Of a stretch of DNA of 64,000 bases, positions 33,201 through 40,294 are shown piece after piece. The position numbers and the translations under genes were made by a program. The stretch comes from an uncultured Prevotellaceae bacterium (GTDB lineage Bacteria > Bacteroidota > Bacteroidia > Bacteroidales > Bacteroidaceae): assembly GCA_900315105.1 (NCBI GenBank), contig OMXX01000013.1:1-64000 (forward strand). The letters are read 5' to 3'. The notes beneath the pieces were generated by a model. It worked only from the letters and a program-made list of their open reading frames with translations, was not told where the DNA came from and searched no databases. The first letter of the stretch is position 1. Every line of letters begins with the position of its first letter.

Positions 33201-35739
33201 AGTTTTCGATTGGAGCATAGGAGATTACGGAAGAAGGGACTATTACCTTTCAAGGTATTATGCCTTTCTTAACGCTCCAGAATTCAGTTTTTCACATTTC
33301 CTTTTTGGAACAAATAATATCGCTTACAGGAATTCAAGGGGCCAGGTAGGATTTGCATCTGTAACAAAAGCATTAAATAGTAAAGTTGCAGGAGTAAGAG
33401 TCTCTGAAGATAACGAGGATCTTAAAGACCTTGTCGTTATGGGGTATGCGCCGAATAAAAAATCAACCCTTACTGGAAGTGTTGTTCATATTGAAGAGTC
33501 CGACGACATGACACTACACGATGTAGTTGTTATCCACTATAAAGGCGATAATGCAGAAGATAATGCAGAAGATAATGCAGAAGATAATGCCGAAGAAGTC
33601 CCAATCCGCACCAATCTCAACGAGACCGCATTCTTCATGCCTCAGTTGAGAACTGACGATAAAGGCATTGCGACATTGTCTTTCACTCTTCCTGAGAGTG
33701 TCACGACATGGAAGTTCATGGCATTTGCGCATGATAAGGATGTAAGGTTCGGCACTATGACGGATTTTGTCATCGCACAAAAGAAACTTATGATTCAGCC
33801 TCGCCTGCCTCGTTTCCTGCGTGAAGGTGACGTGACAAACATTCCGGCTTCTGTATCAAATATAACAGAGAAGGATATCACGGCAACTGTGAAGTTCACT
33901 ATTCTCGATGCAAAGACAGAAAAAGTTCTCGCCACTCAAAGCAAGAAGATAACCGTCAAGGCTGGCGAGAGTGAGGCTGTTTCTTTCCCATACGATTCAA
34001 GGAATCAGGAAGACAAGTCCATAATCGTGCGTTACAGCGTATCGGGCAAGAGCGATGATGGCACATTCACAGACGGTGAGCAGAAGGATTTGCCAATTCT
34101 TTCACAGAAGGAATTGATGGTGAACACCCAGACGTTCATCCTCACAGAGGCTGGCGAAAAGCAGTTTGACCTCAAGAAGATCATGCCGTCTGTCAATGAC
34201 AAGCACCTCACAGTAGAATATACAGATTCTCCTGAATGGCTGATGATAAAGGCTCTTCCATACGTATCAAAATACTATGACGAGTGCGCTATCTGTCTTT
34301 CCTCTGCATACTATGCAAACAGCATAGCAGCAGGCATAGCACGTACAAATCCTGAGATAAGGAAAACCATCGACGAGTGGAAGTCAGAGGAATTAAGCCA
34401 CCTCTTCGACTCTACCTCTATCGACTATCGCAACACCGATATTCTCAGCCGTCTTTCAAATCTTCAGAACAGCGATGGCTCTTGGAGTTGGTGGAAAGGC
34501 ATGAATGGCAGCACGTATATGACCGTTCAGGTTCTTAAGACTCTTCTCCGTCTTAATCTCATGATAAACGATGATAAGGTCAAGAAACAGAATGAGCAGT
34601 TGATCAAGCGTTCTTTCAACTTCCTTGATAAGGAAACTGCCAAGAATGTTGCAGATATGAAGAAGAATAAATTCAAGTATCTTCCTTCATACGCCCTCGA
34701 CTATCTATATTGCCGTGCTATCGCCAAGGCTTCCGGCACAAAGATCAGCAACAACAGCAATGCTGACTATCTGCTAAAGCTTGTTCCAGAAGATACACGC
34801 TATGACGATATGAAGACAAAGGCACAGGCTGCCATCGTTCTTGCCTTTAATGGAAACAAGAGCAAGGCTTCTGAGTTCATAAAGAGCATAGTAGAACATA
34901 CTGTTTATCGTGATGATCTTGGCAGATACTTCGATTCTGACCGCGCGCTCTATTCTTGGTGCGACTACAAGATTCCTACTCAGGTATCTGTTATCGAGGC
35001 TCTGAAACTGATAGACGGAAAGAACTCCGCAAAAGAGATAGCCGACATGAAACGCTGGCTCTTGCAGAGTAAGAGAACCCAGTCATGGGATACTCCTATC
35101 AACGCAGTTGATGCTATCTATGCCTTCCTATGCCCATCACAAGGCACTAAATCTTCACTTAGGAAAGGAGTTCCTGCCGACATAGCATTAGGAAAGAAAA
35201 GAATGCCGGCTCAGGAATACACCTCTTCCCTCGGCTATGTGAAGACCTCAAAGGACATCACCTCAAAGGACAATACCATTACCGTAACCAAGCATACAGA
35301 TGGCGAGTCTTGGACTAACGTATTCATAGAATACAAACAGGCTGCCACAGAAACCAACGAGTCTTCAACTGGTCTTTCCATTACAAGAAAGGTCGAGACT
35401 CCGAACAAGCAGCTAAAGGTTGGCGACAAGGTTGAGGTGACTATCACTATCACGGCTGACCGCGACTACGACTTCGTTACCGTAACCGATAACCGTCCGG
35501 CTTGTCTTGAACCTGTTGAGCAGCTATCTGGCTACAGCCACGGAACATACAAGATTATCCGCGACACCAAGACCGAATATTGCTACAATATGCTGAGAAA
35601 AGGCACACACGTCATCAAGACCTCATACTATGTGGCAAGAAGCGGTAACTACACTTCAGGCACGGCTACAGCCACTTGTACCTATTCTCCTGTGTTCACA
35701 GGAAGAACACCAGGCTCTAACTATGTGGTTAAGGAGTAA
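30289..35739 (+). CDS. alpha-2-macroglobulin-family protein with a SusC-plug-like insert
   Basis: 1816 residues with signal peptide (1-20). MG-type domains include TDRKIYRPGQTVHVSVLAYD (about residue 495), and the A2M domain has FMPQLRTDDKGIATLSFTLP (about residue 1115). The C-terminal part is alpha-helical (TED-like, about 1300-1650) with a receptor-binding-like end. An insert at about 1025-1065 reads ALNSKVAGVRV and VVMGYAPNKKSTLTGS, phrases typical of SusC/RagA plug domains. A DNAE repeat follows (33546-33593). Where Bacteroidetes homologues carry a CxEQ thioester, I see YDECAICLSS, so the thioester is probably lost. Likely periplasmic or surface protease trap or envelope factor. Confidence 0.85.
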   Translation: MKRILTILLFSVLALGMSAQGDYASLWKQCEKAEKKDQPKTALYIARKIEAKAEKEKHYGHLFAALFTERDLLGEISRDSIAPMQKRMEAKCQELSKTAPIAACLYRVATTRNKNGLVDSLLYHTSPEIVNELTKENGTLKYIPFIEKGADSKYFNHDLISLIAYTLNDYEPLVRFYSEKGNRKAACIAAALELKNSNIYKNNRERYLQKTDSLINVYSDLQECGAFAIRKLNLILYPNNSNVQQAIEWIDEAISRWPKWFEINELKNRRSELTNPTMSISRHEEIITTTQEATFKLEKIRNISGFVITATPIVGLSSEEIGNISFDNNKIPANLKNHLLTSKKISAQKEFGKHQDFEFFKDSISLGKLPLGAYLVEITCDGKELLNNKIIQCVSDLKVMTLRQGSNQIRYVVVNTTTGKPVGGANLHLKSEEGKDEKVVTVDENGEYILNFQDKNCPNIIYATTKEDFVQSPLWFSTYFYEHEKSEDNEHKIEIFTDRKIYRPGQTVHVSVLAYDLEKDEFTRVAPNRKLTITLEDAHHDEEVEVTTNEMGVATTDFILPKETENGEFSIEAEDDEEYNGTIIQVEEYVRPTFDVSISKPEIEYKDGDTITVTGTAKTFSGVPVSNAEVKYTINRRNSWWFSSDYESNCLYSDTIKTDNSGNFKMKMPMLLPEEYRDKGINPLRYYCPVFYNIEATAVVTDIAGESHETQLSLPLSNRATAFTCDIKDKYLKSDKPIKLTFIRRNNAGTKIDGEISVEIDGKEQEKAESGKSYEIPMYLPSGSHSIRAICGTDTIEKEFVLFSLEDKVPAIETKDWWYATGDKFPATIQLGTCEKDVHAVYTLFSGSKVIESGSLKLDSSLVTRKFEYKEEYGDGICYSVAWVRNGEFYSHSHTIKRTLPDHTLKLNWTTFRNKLEPGQKEEWKLSVTDNNDIPANANVMAVLYDKSLDALVGYNQRKWNIFDQRLLYQKVFDWSIGDYGRRDYYLSRYYAFLNAPEFSFSHFLFGTNNIAYRNSRGQVGFASVTKALNSKVAGVRVSEDNEDLKDLVVMGYAPNKKSTLTGSVVHIEESDDMTLHDVVVIHYKGDNAEDNAEDNAEDNAEEVPIRTNLNETAFFMPQLRTDDKGIATLSFTLPESVTTWKFMAFAHDKDVRFGTMTDFVIAQKKLMIQPRLPRFLREGDVTNIPASVSNITEKDITATVKFTILDAKTEKVLATQSKKITVKAGESEAVSFPYDSRNQEDKSIIVRYSVSGKSDDGTFTDGEQKDLPILSQKELMVNTQTFILTEAGEKQFDLKKIMPSVNDKHLTVEYTDSPEWLMIKALPYVSKYYDECAICLSSAYYANSIAAGIARTNPEIRKTIDEWKSEELSHLFDSTSIDYRNTDILSRLSNLQNSDGSWSWWKGMNGSTYMTVQVLKTLLRLNLMINDDKVKKQNEQLIKRSFNFLDKETAKNVADMKKNKFKYLPSYALDYLYCRAIAKASGTKISNNSNADYLLKLVPEDTRYDDMKTKAQAAIVLAFNGNKSKASEFIKSIVEHTVYRDDLGRYFDSDRALYSWCDYKIPTQVSVIEALKLIDGKNSAKEIADMKRWLLQSKRTQSWDTPINAVDAIYAFLCPSQGTKSSLRKGVPADIALGKKRMPAQEYTSSLGYVKTSKDITSKDNTITVTKHTDGESWTNVFIEYKQAATETNESSTGLSITRKVETPNKQLKVGDKVEVTITITADRDYDFVTVTDNRPACLEPVEQLSGYSHGTYKIIRDTKTEYCYNMLRKGTHVIKTSYYVARSGNYTSGTATATCTYSPVFTGRTPGSNYVVKE
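33546..33593 (+). repeat. 12-nt tandem repeat inside the A2M gene
   Basis: Four copies of GATAATGCAGAA (last with one change), encoding (Asp-Asn-Ala-Glu)x4 in an acidic linker just before the A2M domain. It stays in frame, so copy-number change would alter linker length without a frameshift. Confidence 0.9.
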
Positions 35740-35740
35740 A

Positions 35741-35820
35741 GACCCTCTCCCCGCTCTCCCTGCATAGGGAGAGAGCCGATTCGCAAAGGAAGTCCCCCTA
35801 TGCAGGGGGATTTAGAGGGG
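35741..35820. repeat. GC-rich interspersed repeat (CCCTCTCC family), intergenic copy
   Basis: Reads CCCTCTCCCCGCTC, a short hairpin, GGAAGTCCCCCT, a second hairpin (CCCCCTATGCAGGGGG), then GATTTAGAGGGG. The same order occurs on the minus strand at 53960-53881, inside the sensor gene. A degenerate relative lies at 59490-59560. It lies between the A2M and DUF1573 genes and probably folds into two GC-rich stems. Confidence 0.8.
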
Positions 35821-35856
35821 CGATTAAAGATTAAGGATTAAAGAATAAAATAATAA

Positions 35857-36912
35857 ATGAAGAAACTCTCTCTATCACTTCTACTTGCATTTCCGCTCTT
35901 TGCCTCGGCACAGACATTGCAAGTGAGAAATAACGTCATCGACTTAGGACAGGTGCAGTTCATGCAACCCGTCACAGCTACATTCGATGTAAAGAACATA
36001 TCAAATGCACCTATCGAGATATCAAGTCTGTATTCCGGCTGCAACTGCACTCAGGTCGGTTTTCCTGTTGGCATCATACCGGCAGGTACTGATTTCAAGG
36101 TTAGTGCAACGTATGACTCCAAGCAGCTCGGGCATTTCCAGCGCGATGTAGCAATCTATGTCAAGGGGCAGAAAGAACCCACATACGTCACAGTCAAGGG
36201 CATCGTCGTACCAAAGGTTGAGACCTTCGTAGGCAACTACCCCTACTCTATCGGAGGTCTGCTTACCGACGTGAACATCATTGAGTTCGATGATGTAAAC
36301 CGTGGGGAGCGCCCAGTTCAAGACATCCACATCTTCAACCCAAACAACCAGTTCGTCGAGCCAGTATTGATGCACCTCCCGAACTATCTCCGTGCAGAAA
36401 TCACGCCAAAACGTCTTGGTCCTAAGAAAGAGGGCGTTATCCATATCATGCTCAACTCAAGCAAGATGAAATCGCTCGGTCTTTCACAGGCAAGCATATA
36501 CCTGTCAAAAAGCATGGGCGACAAGGTTTCCGAGGATAAGGAAATCATGGTCTCCACCGTTCTCCTTCCTCCAGAACCGCAACTCGACGAGGTAAGCCTG
36601 TATCGTAGTCCACGCATACAGCTATCTTCAACTACCGTTGACCTTTCAAACATAGCAAAAGGCGGTAAGAAGAAAACCGAGATCCTGATAACCAACAAGG
36701 GTAAAAACCCGCTTGAGATTCGTTCCATGCAGTTGTTCACCCCAGGCATCGAGATCACTCTTGCCCGACAGAAACTCAATGCAGGCGAGAGCACGAAGAT
36801 GAAGATTACGGGGTATGAGAAAGACCTTTCAAGGGTTAAGACCCGCCCTCGTATCCTCATGATCACGAACGATCCAAGGCAGCAGAAGGTGGTAATTGAG
36901 ATTAAGAAATAG
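35857..36912 (+). CDS. secreted DUF1573-domain protein
   Basis: 351 residues. Signal peptide 1-19 (KKLSLSLLLAFPLFASAQT), then a DUF1573 domain with the signature FDVKNISNAPIEISSLYSGCNCT (about residues 48-70), including the conserved CxC pair, and further Ig-like beta domains to the C-terminus (LSNIAKGGKKKTEILITNKG, about residue 265). Related proteins are periplasmic or surface in Bacteroidetes; no biochemical function is established to my knowledge. It lies 10 nt upstream of meaB, so the two are probably co-transcribed. Confidence 0.88.
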   Translation: MKKLSLSLLLAFPLFASAQTLQVRNNVIDLGQVQFMQPVTATFDVKNISNAPIEISSLYSGCNCTQVGFPVGIIPAGTDFKVSATYDSKQLGHFQRDVAIYVKGQKEPTYVTVKGIVVPKVETFVGNYPYSIGGLLTDVNIIEFDDVNRGERPVQDIHIFNPNNQFVEPVLMHLPNYLRAEITPKRLGPKKEGVIHIMLNSSKMKSLGLSQASIYLSKSMGDKVSEDKEIMVSTVLLPPEPQLDEVSLYRSPRIQLSSTTVDLSNIAKGGKKKTEILITNKGKNPLEIRSMQLFTPGIEITLARQKLNAGESTKMKITGYEKDLSRVKTRPRILMITNDPRQQKVVIEIKK

Positions 36913-36922
36913 AAGAGAATAT

Positions 36923-38020
36923 ATGGAACACCCAGAAAACAGCAGCGAATATGTAGGACTAACCGTTAACAGCGGTGTGGCACAGCCTTCCATCGTCAAC
37001 CCATATCTGAAACGCGGGCGATTCCGCCATCGCGAGTATAGCGTGGATGAGATGGTTGAAGGACTATTGCGTGGCGATGTGACGATACTATCACAGGCAG
37101 TCACGCTCGTGGAGTCTGTCAATCCTGAGCATCAGGCTAAGGCGCAGGAGGTGATAGAGAAGTGCCTTCCCTATAGCGGAAAGTCTGTGAGAATCGGCAT
37201 TAGCGGTGTTCCGGGCGCAGGAAAGAGTACCTCTATCGATGTCTTCGGCACACATGTTCTTGACACCTACGGAGGCAAGCTCGCAGTTCTTGCCATCGAC
37301 CCTTCTTCTGAAAGAAGCAAGGGCAGTATCCTTGGCGACAAGACCAGAATGGAGAAGCTATCTACCAGAAAAGAAACGTTCATTCGCCCTTCACCATCTG
37401 CTGGTTCTCTTGGAGGTGTGGCAAGAAAGACCCGCGAGACAATAATACTCTGCGAGGCTGCCGGATATGACAAGATTTTCATCGAGACGGTAGGCGTAGG
37501 ACAGAGTGAGACTGCATGCCACTCCATGGTGGATTTCTTCCTGCTCATTCAGGTTGCCGGCACAGGCGATGAGCTTCAGGGCATAAAGCGAGGCATTATG
37601 GAGATTGCCGACGGTATCGTAGTGAACAAATGCGATGGCGACAACGTGGATAAATGCCAGATGGCAGCAACCCATTTCCGCAACGCGCTCCATTTCTTCC
37701 CTGTGTCCGAAAGCGGTTGGATGCCAAAGGTGCTCTGCTATTCAGGTTTCTACGGATATGGCGTCAAGGAAGTCTGGGATATGATCTTCGAATACGTTGA
37801 TTTCGTAAAGAAAAACGGTTATTTCGAGGCTCGCCGTCATCGTCAGAACAAATACTGGATGTACGAAACCATAGACGCAAGTCTCAGAAACAGATTCTAC
37901 AACGATCCTGTCATCGCACAAAGACTGAAAGAAGCGGAAATGAGCGTGCAGAATGGCGAGAAGACAAGCTTCACCGCTGCCTACAACCTTCTGGATGATT
38001 TTTACAAACAACTGAAGTAA
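36923..38020 (+). CDS. meaB: methylmalonyl-CoA mutase-associated GTPase MeaB
   Basis: 365 residues from the ATG at 36923; a TTG at 36896 overlapping the previous gene is less likely. G1 is ISGVPGAGKSTSIDVFG (about residues 93-109). Further motifs are DPSSERSKGSILGDKTRM (Sw-I region, about 130), ETVGVGQSE (G3 region) and NKCDGDN (G4, about 235). It is a metallochaperone that gates adenosylcobalamin loading of methylmalonyl-CoA mutase (mutAB is not in this window), which points to a succinate-propionate type metabolism. Ends before the repeat-rich gap. Confidence 0.95.
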   Translation: MEHPENSSEYVGLTVNSGVAQPSIVNPYLKRGRFRHREYSVDEMVEGLLRGDVTILSQAVTLVESVNPEHQAKAQEVIEKCLPYSGKSVRIGISGVPGAGKSTSIDVFGTHVLDTYGGKLAVLAIDPSSERSKGSILGDKTRMEKLSTRKETFIRPSPSAGSLGGVARKTRETIILCEAAGYDKIFIETVGVGQSETACHSMVDFFLLIQVAGTGDELQGIKRGIMEIADGIVVNKCDGDNVDKCQMAATHFRNALHFFPVSESGWMPKVLCYSGFYGYGVKEVWDMIFEYVDFVKKNGYFEARRHRQNKYWMYETIDASLRNRFYNDPVIAQRLKEAEMSVQNGEKTSFTAAYNLLDDFYKQLK

Positions 38021-38035
38021 ATTGAAAACAAATAG

Positions 38036-38105
38036 AACGCAGAGGCACAGAGGAAATAAAAAGTGAGAAGTAAAAATTCTTTGCGCCTTAGCGTCTTTGC
38101 GTTCA
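38036..38105. repeat. CGCAAAG-type inverted repeat, copy 2 (diverged)
   Basis: AACGCAGAGGCACAGAGG on the left and a complement-like arm ending TCTTTGCGTT on the right, about 30 nt apart, followed by A-rich sequence. It lies 15 nt after the meaB stop and is related to the repeats after ilvE and gldN. Confidence 0.6.
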
Positions 38106-38135
38106 AAAAAAGTATTTATCTGAACTGAAATGCAG

Positions 38136-38425
38136 ATAGCGGCGAGCGCCGAAGGTGCGGCTTCTAACAGGGCAGTCCGTTAGCGCCGTTGATACGGAAA
38201 GATGTAATCCAAGGAGCGCCGAAGGTGCGGCATCTAATAGGGCAGTCCGCAAGGGCTGTTATACAGATTGGTCATAGTATATTGAGGTCTGAAGGACCGA
38301 CACCTATTGTATTTGTTATTCATAGGTATCGCACTTACAGCGCTCTAATCACCAACCACCACCACACAACGGCGCTTACGCACCGCCCTATCAGGTGGCG
38401 GGCTTACAGCCCTCGCAGCAAATAA
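38136..38425. repeat. REP-like repeat block
   Basis: A 36-nt unit beginning GAGCGCCGAAGGTGCGGC is repeated 70 nt apart (38144-38179 and 38214-38249, two mismatches). GC-rich hairpin segments follow (38370-38420, GCGCTTACGCACCGCCC style). This resembles intergenic REP/RAYT-type elements of Bacteroidetes; that is a recollection, and no transposase is nearby. The block fills the meaB-ispH gap together with a TTAATTATTAATTGTTAATT run just before ispH (38464-38490). Confidence 0.65.
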
Positions 38426-38494
38426 ATAGAAACTTGCTGGGTCAAAGGCCATGCGCACTCCATGTTAATTATTAATTGTTAATTGTTAACTGTT

Positions 38495-39364
38495 ATGTTA
38501 ATAGAAATTGACTCTTCATCAGGATTCTGCTTCGGTGTGACAACCGCAATCAACAAGGCAGAAGAGGAACTTGCAAAAGGCTCCACACTCTACTGCCTTG
38601 GAGATATCGTGCACAACGGAATGGAGTGTGAAAGACTTCGCGAGATGGGACTTATCACCATCGACCACGCGCAGTTTGCAGAGCTTCATAATGCCAAGGT
38701 ACTGCTAAGGGCACATGGTGAACCACCTGAGACATATAAGATTGCAGAGCAGAACAACATCGAGATTATTGATGCAACCTGTCCTGTGGTACTACAGTTG
38801 CAGAAGCGTATCAAGAAACAGTTCACCGCCAATCCCGATGCGCAGATTGTCATCTTCGGCAAGAACGGTCATGCGGAGGTACTGGGGCTCGTTGGTCAGA
38901 CACGGCAGCGTGCCATCGTGATAGAGCATGCCGACGAGGTCACACGACTTGATTTCACGCACGACATCTACCTCTATTCACAAACCACCAAGTCACTTGA
39001 TGAATTTCACGCCATCATCGACTATATCCAGGCACACATGGCAGAAGGTGCCAACTTCCAATGGTTTGACACCATTTGCCGACAGGTAGCCAACAGAATG
39101 CCTAACATCTGCTCATTCGCCACAAAGCATGATCTTATACTATTCGTCTCAGGCAGAAAGAGCAGTAACGGTAAGGTGCTCTACAACGCCTGCAAGGAAC
39201 AGAACCCACATACATATCTTGTAGAAGGTCCTGACGAGATAGATCCAAAGTGGATTACAAATGTCAACAGCATAGGTATCTGTGGAGCAACATCCACCCC
39301 GAAATGGCTTATGGAGCAAGTAGCAGACAGAATCAAGAATAATTACGACATAGAAAAGAAATGA
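38495..39364 (+). CDS. ispH: 4-hydroxy-3-methylbut-2-enyl diphosphate reductase
   Basis: 289 residues from the ATG at 38495 ([15 protein letters not shown]); an upstream TTG frame extends by four codons only. The last enzyme of the MEP isoprenoid pathway. The three Fe-S cysteines are visible: GFCFGV (about residue 12), DATCPVV (about residue 94) and [11 protein letters not shown] (about residue 190). RAHGEPP and [13 protein letters not shown] are also present. It overlaps cmk by 4 nt (ATGA), so the two are translationally coupled. Confidence 0.96.
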   Translation: MLIEIDSSSGFCFGVTTAINKAEEELAKGSTLYCLGDIVHNGMECERLREMGLITIDHAQFAELHNAKVLLRAHGEPPETYKIAEQNNIEIIDATCPVVLQLQKRIKKQFTANPDAQIVIFGKNGHAEVLGLVGQTRQRAIVIEHADEVTRLDFTHDIYLYSQTTKSLDEFHAIIDYIQAHMAEGANFQWFDTICRQVANRMPNICSFATKHDLILFVSGRKSSNGKVLYNACKEQNPHTYLVEGPDEIDPKWITNVNSIGICGATSTPKWLMEQVADRIKNNYDIEKK

Positions 39365-40050
39365 AAAAGATAACAATAGCAATTGACGGCCACTCTTCTT
39401 GCGGAAAGAGCACAATGGCAAAGGAACTCGCCCGCAAATTAGGGTATATATATGTCGATACAGGTGCTATGTACCGCACCGTCACCCTATATGCGATGCG
39501 CAACAACCTGTTCGATTCTGAAGGGGAAGTCCTGACAGACGAGCTTCGGAAACAGATGAGCAATATCAAGGTATCCTTCTGCATCAATAAGGAGACAGGG
39601 CGACCTGATGCCTGCCTCAATGACGAATGTGTAGAGAATATCATCCGCTCTATTGAAGTAAGCAATCACGTTTCTAAGATTGCAGCTATCCCATTTGTAC
39701 GCGAGGCAATGGTTGACCAACAGAGACGTATGGGAGCAGAAAAGGGCATTGTCATGGACGGAAGAGATATCGGCACAACCGTCTTCCCCGATGCCGAACT
39801 CAAGATTTTCGTAACGGCAAGTGCAAGGGTACGTGCCCAGAGGCGCTATGACGAACTACAGCAGAAAGGCATGCCGGCAGACTTTGACGAGATACTCAAG
39901 AACGTAGAGGAACGCGACTATATCGACTCCCACAGAGAAGTATCCCCATTACGTCAGGCAGAAGATGCCATACTGCTCGACAACAGCGATATGACCATTC
40001 CGCAGCAGAACGAATGGCTTATGCAACAAGTAGAGAAGGCTTTACAATAA
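39361..40050 (+). CDS. cmk: cytidylate kinase
   Basis: 229 residues. P-loop [19 protein letters not shown] (residues 6-24), then [18 protein letters not shown]-site features include [19 protein letters not shown] (about residues 130-148), followed by [13 protein letters not shown]. It phosphorylates CMP and dCMP. Canonical Cmk, unlike the kinase-like paralogue at 14153. Coupled to ispH. An 11-nt-periodic array begins within 30 nt of the stop. Confidence 0.96.
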   Translation: MKKITIAIDGHSSCGKSTMAKELARKLGYIYVDTGAMYRTVTLYAMRNNLFDSEGEVLTDELRKQMSNIKVSFCINKETGRPDACLNDECVENIIRSIEVSNHVSKIAAIPFVREAMVDQQRRMGAEKGIVMDGRDIGTTVFPDAELKIFVTASARVRAQRRYDELQQKGMPADFDEILKNVEERDYIDSHREVSPLRQAEDAILLDNSDMTIPQQNEWLMQQVEKALQ

Positions 40051-40059
40051 CGTAAAGCC

Positions 40060-40180
40060 TTCCTACCACAACCGAAGTACCTCCGTTACAAGTCCGTTAT
40101 AGGTCCGCTATAAATCCGTTCTTCATCAGAACCAAGCTCGGTGAAAGAACGAAGGCAAAGCAAGACAAGACAGGAGATAA
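40060..40180. repeat. 11-nt-period array, locus 3
   Basis: TCCG units lie exactly 11 nt apart at 40082, 40093, 40104 and 40115. ACCG at 40071 is in phase before them, and TCAG (40126) and CTCG (40137) are in phase after. A purine-rich part follows (AACGAAGG near 40148). It carries the ACCAAGCTCGGTGAAAG phrase, also seen as ACCAAACTCGGTGAAAC at locus 2. It lies 10 nt after the cmk stop. The rest of the gap to 40294 is A/T-rich with no recognisable promoter. Confidence 0.75.
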
Positions 40181-40294
40181 GACGCATTATCAAGAATCTC
40201 TGTTCCTGTTCAAAACCATCGAATCCACATTATAAAAAACCTCGAATTCACACTACATAAAAGTAATTGAATTCACATTATTATTCTAATACAC

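Noticed and set aside
35741..35820. simple intergenic terminator after the A2M gene
   Set aside because: It may terminate transcription, but its match to the copy in the sensor gene shows it belongs to a dispersed repeat family, so it is listed as a repeat.
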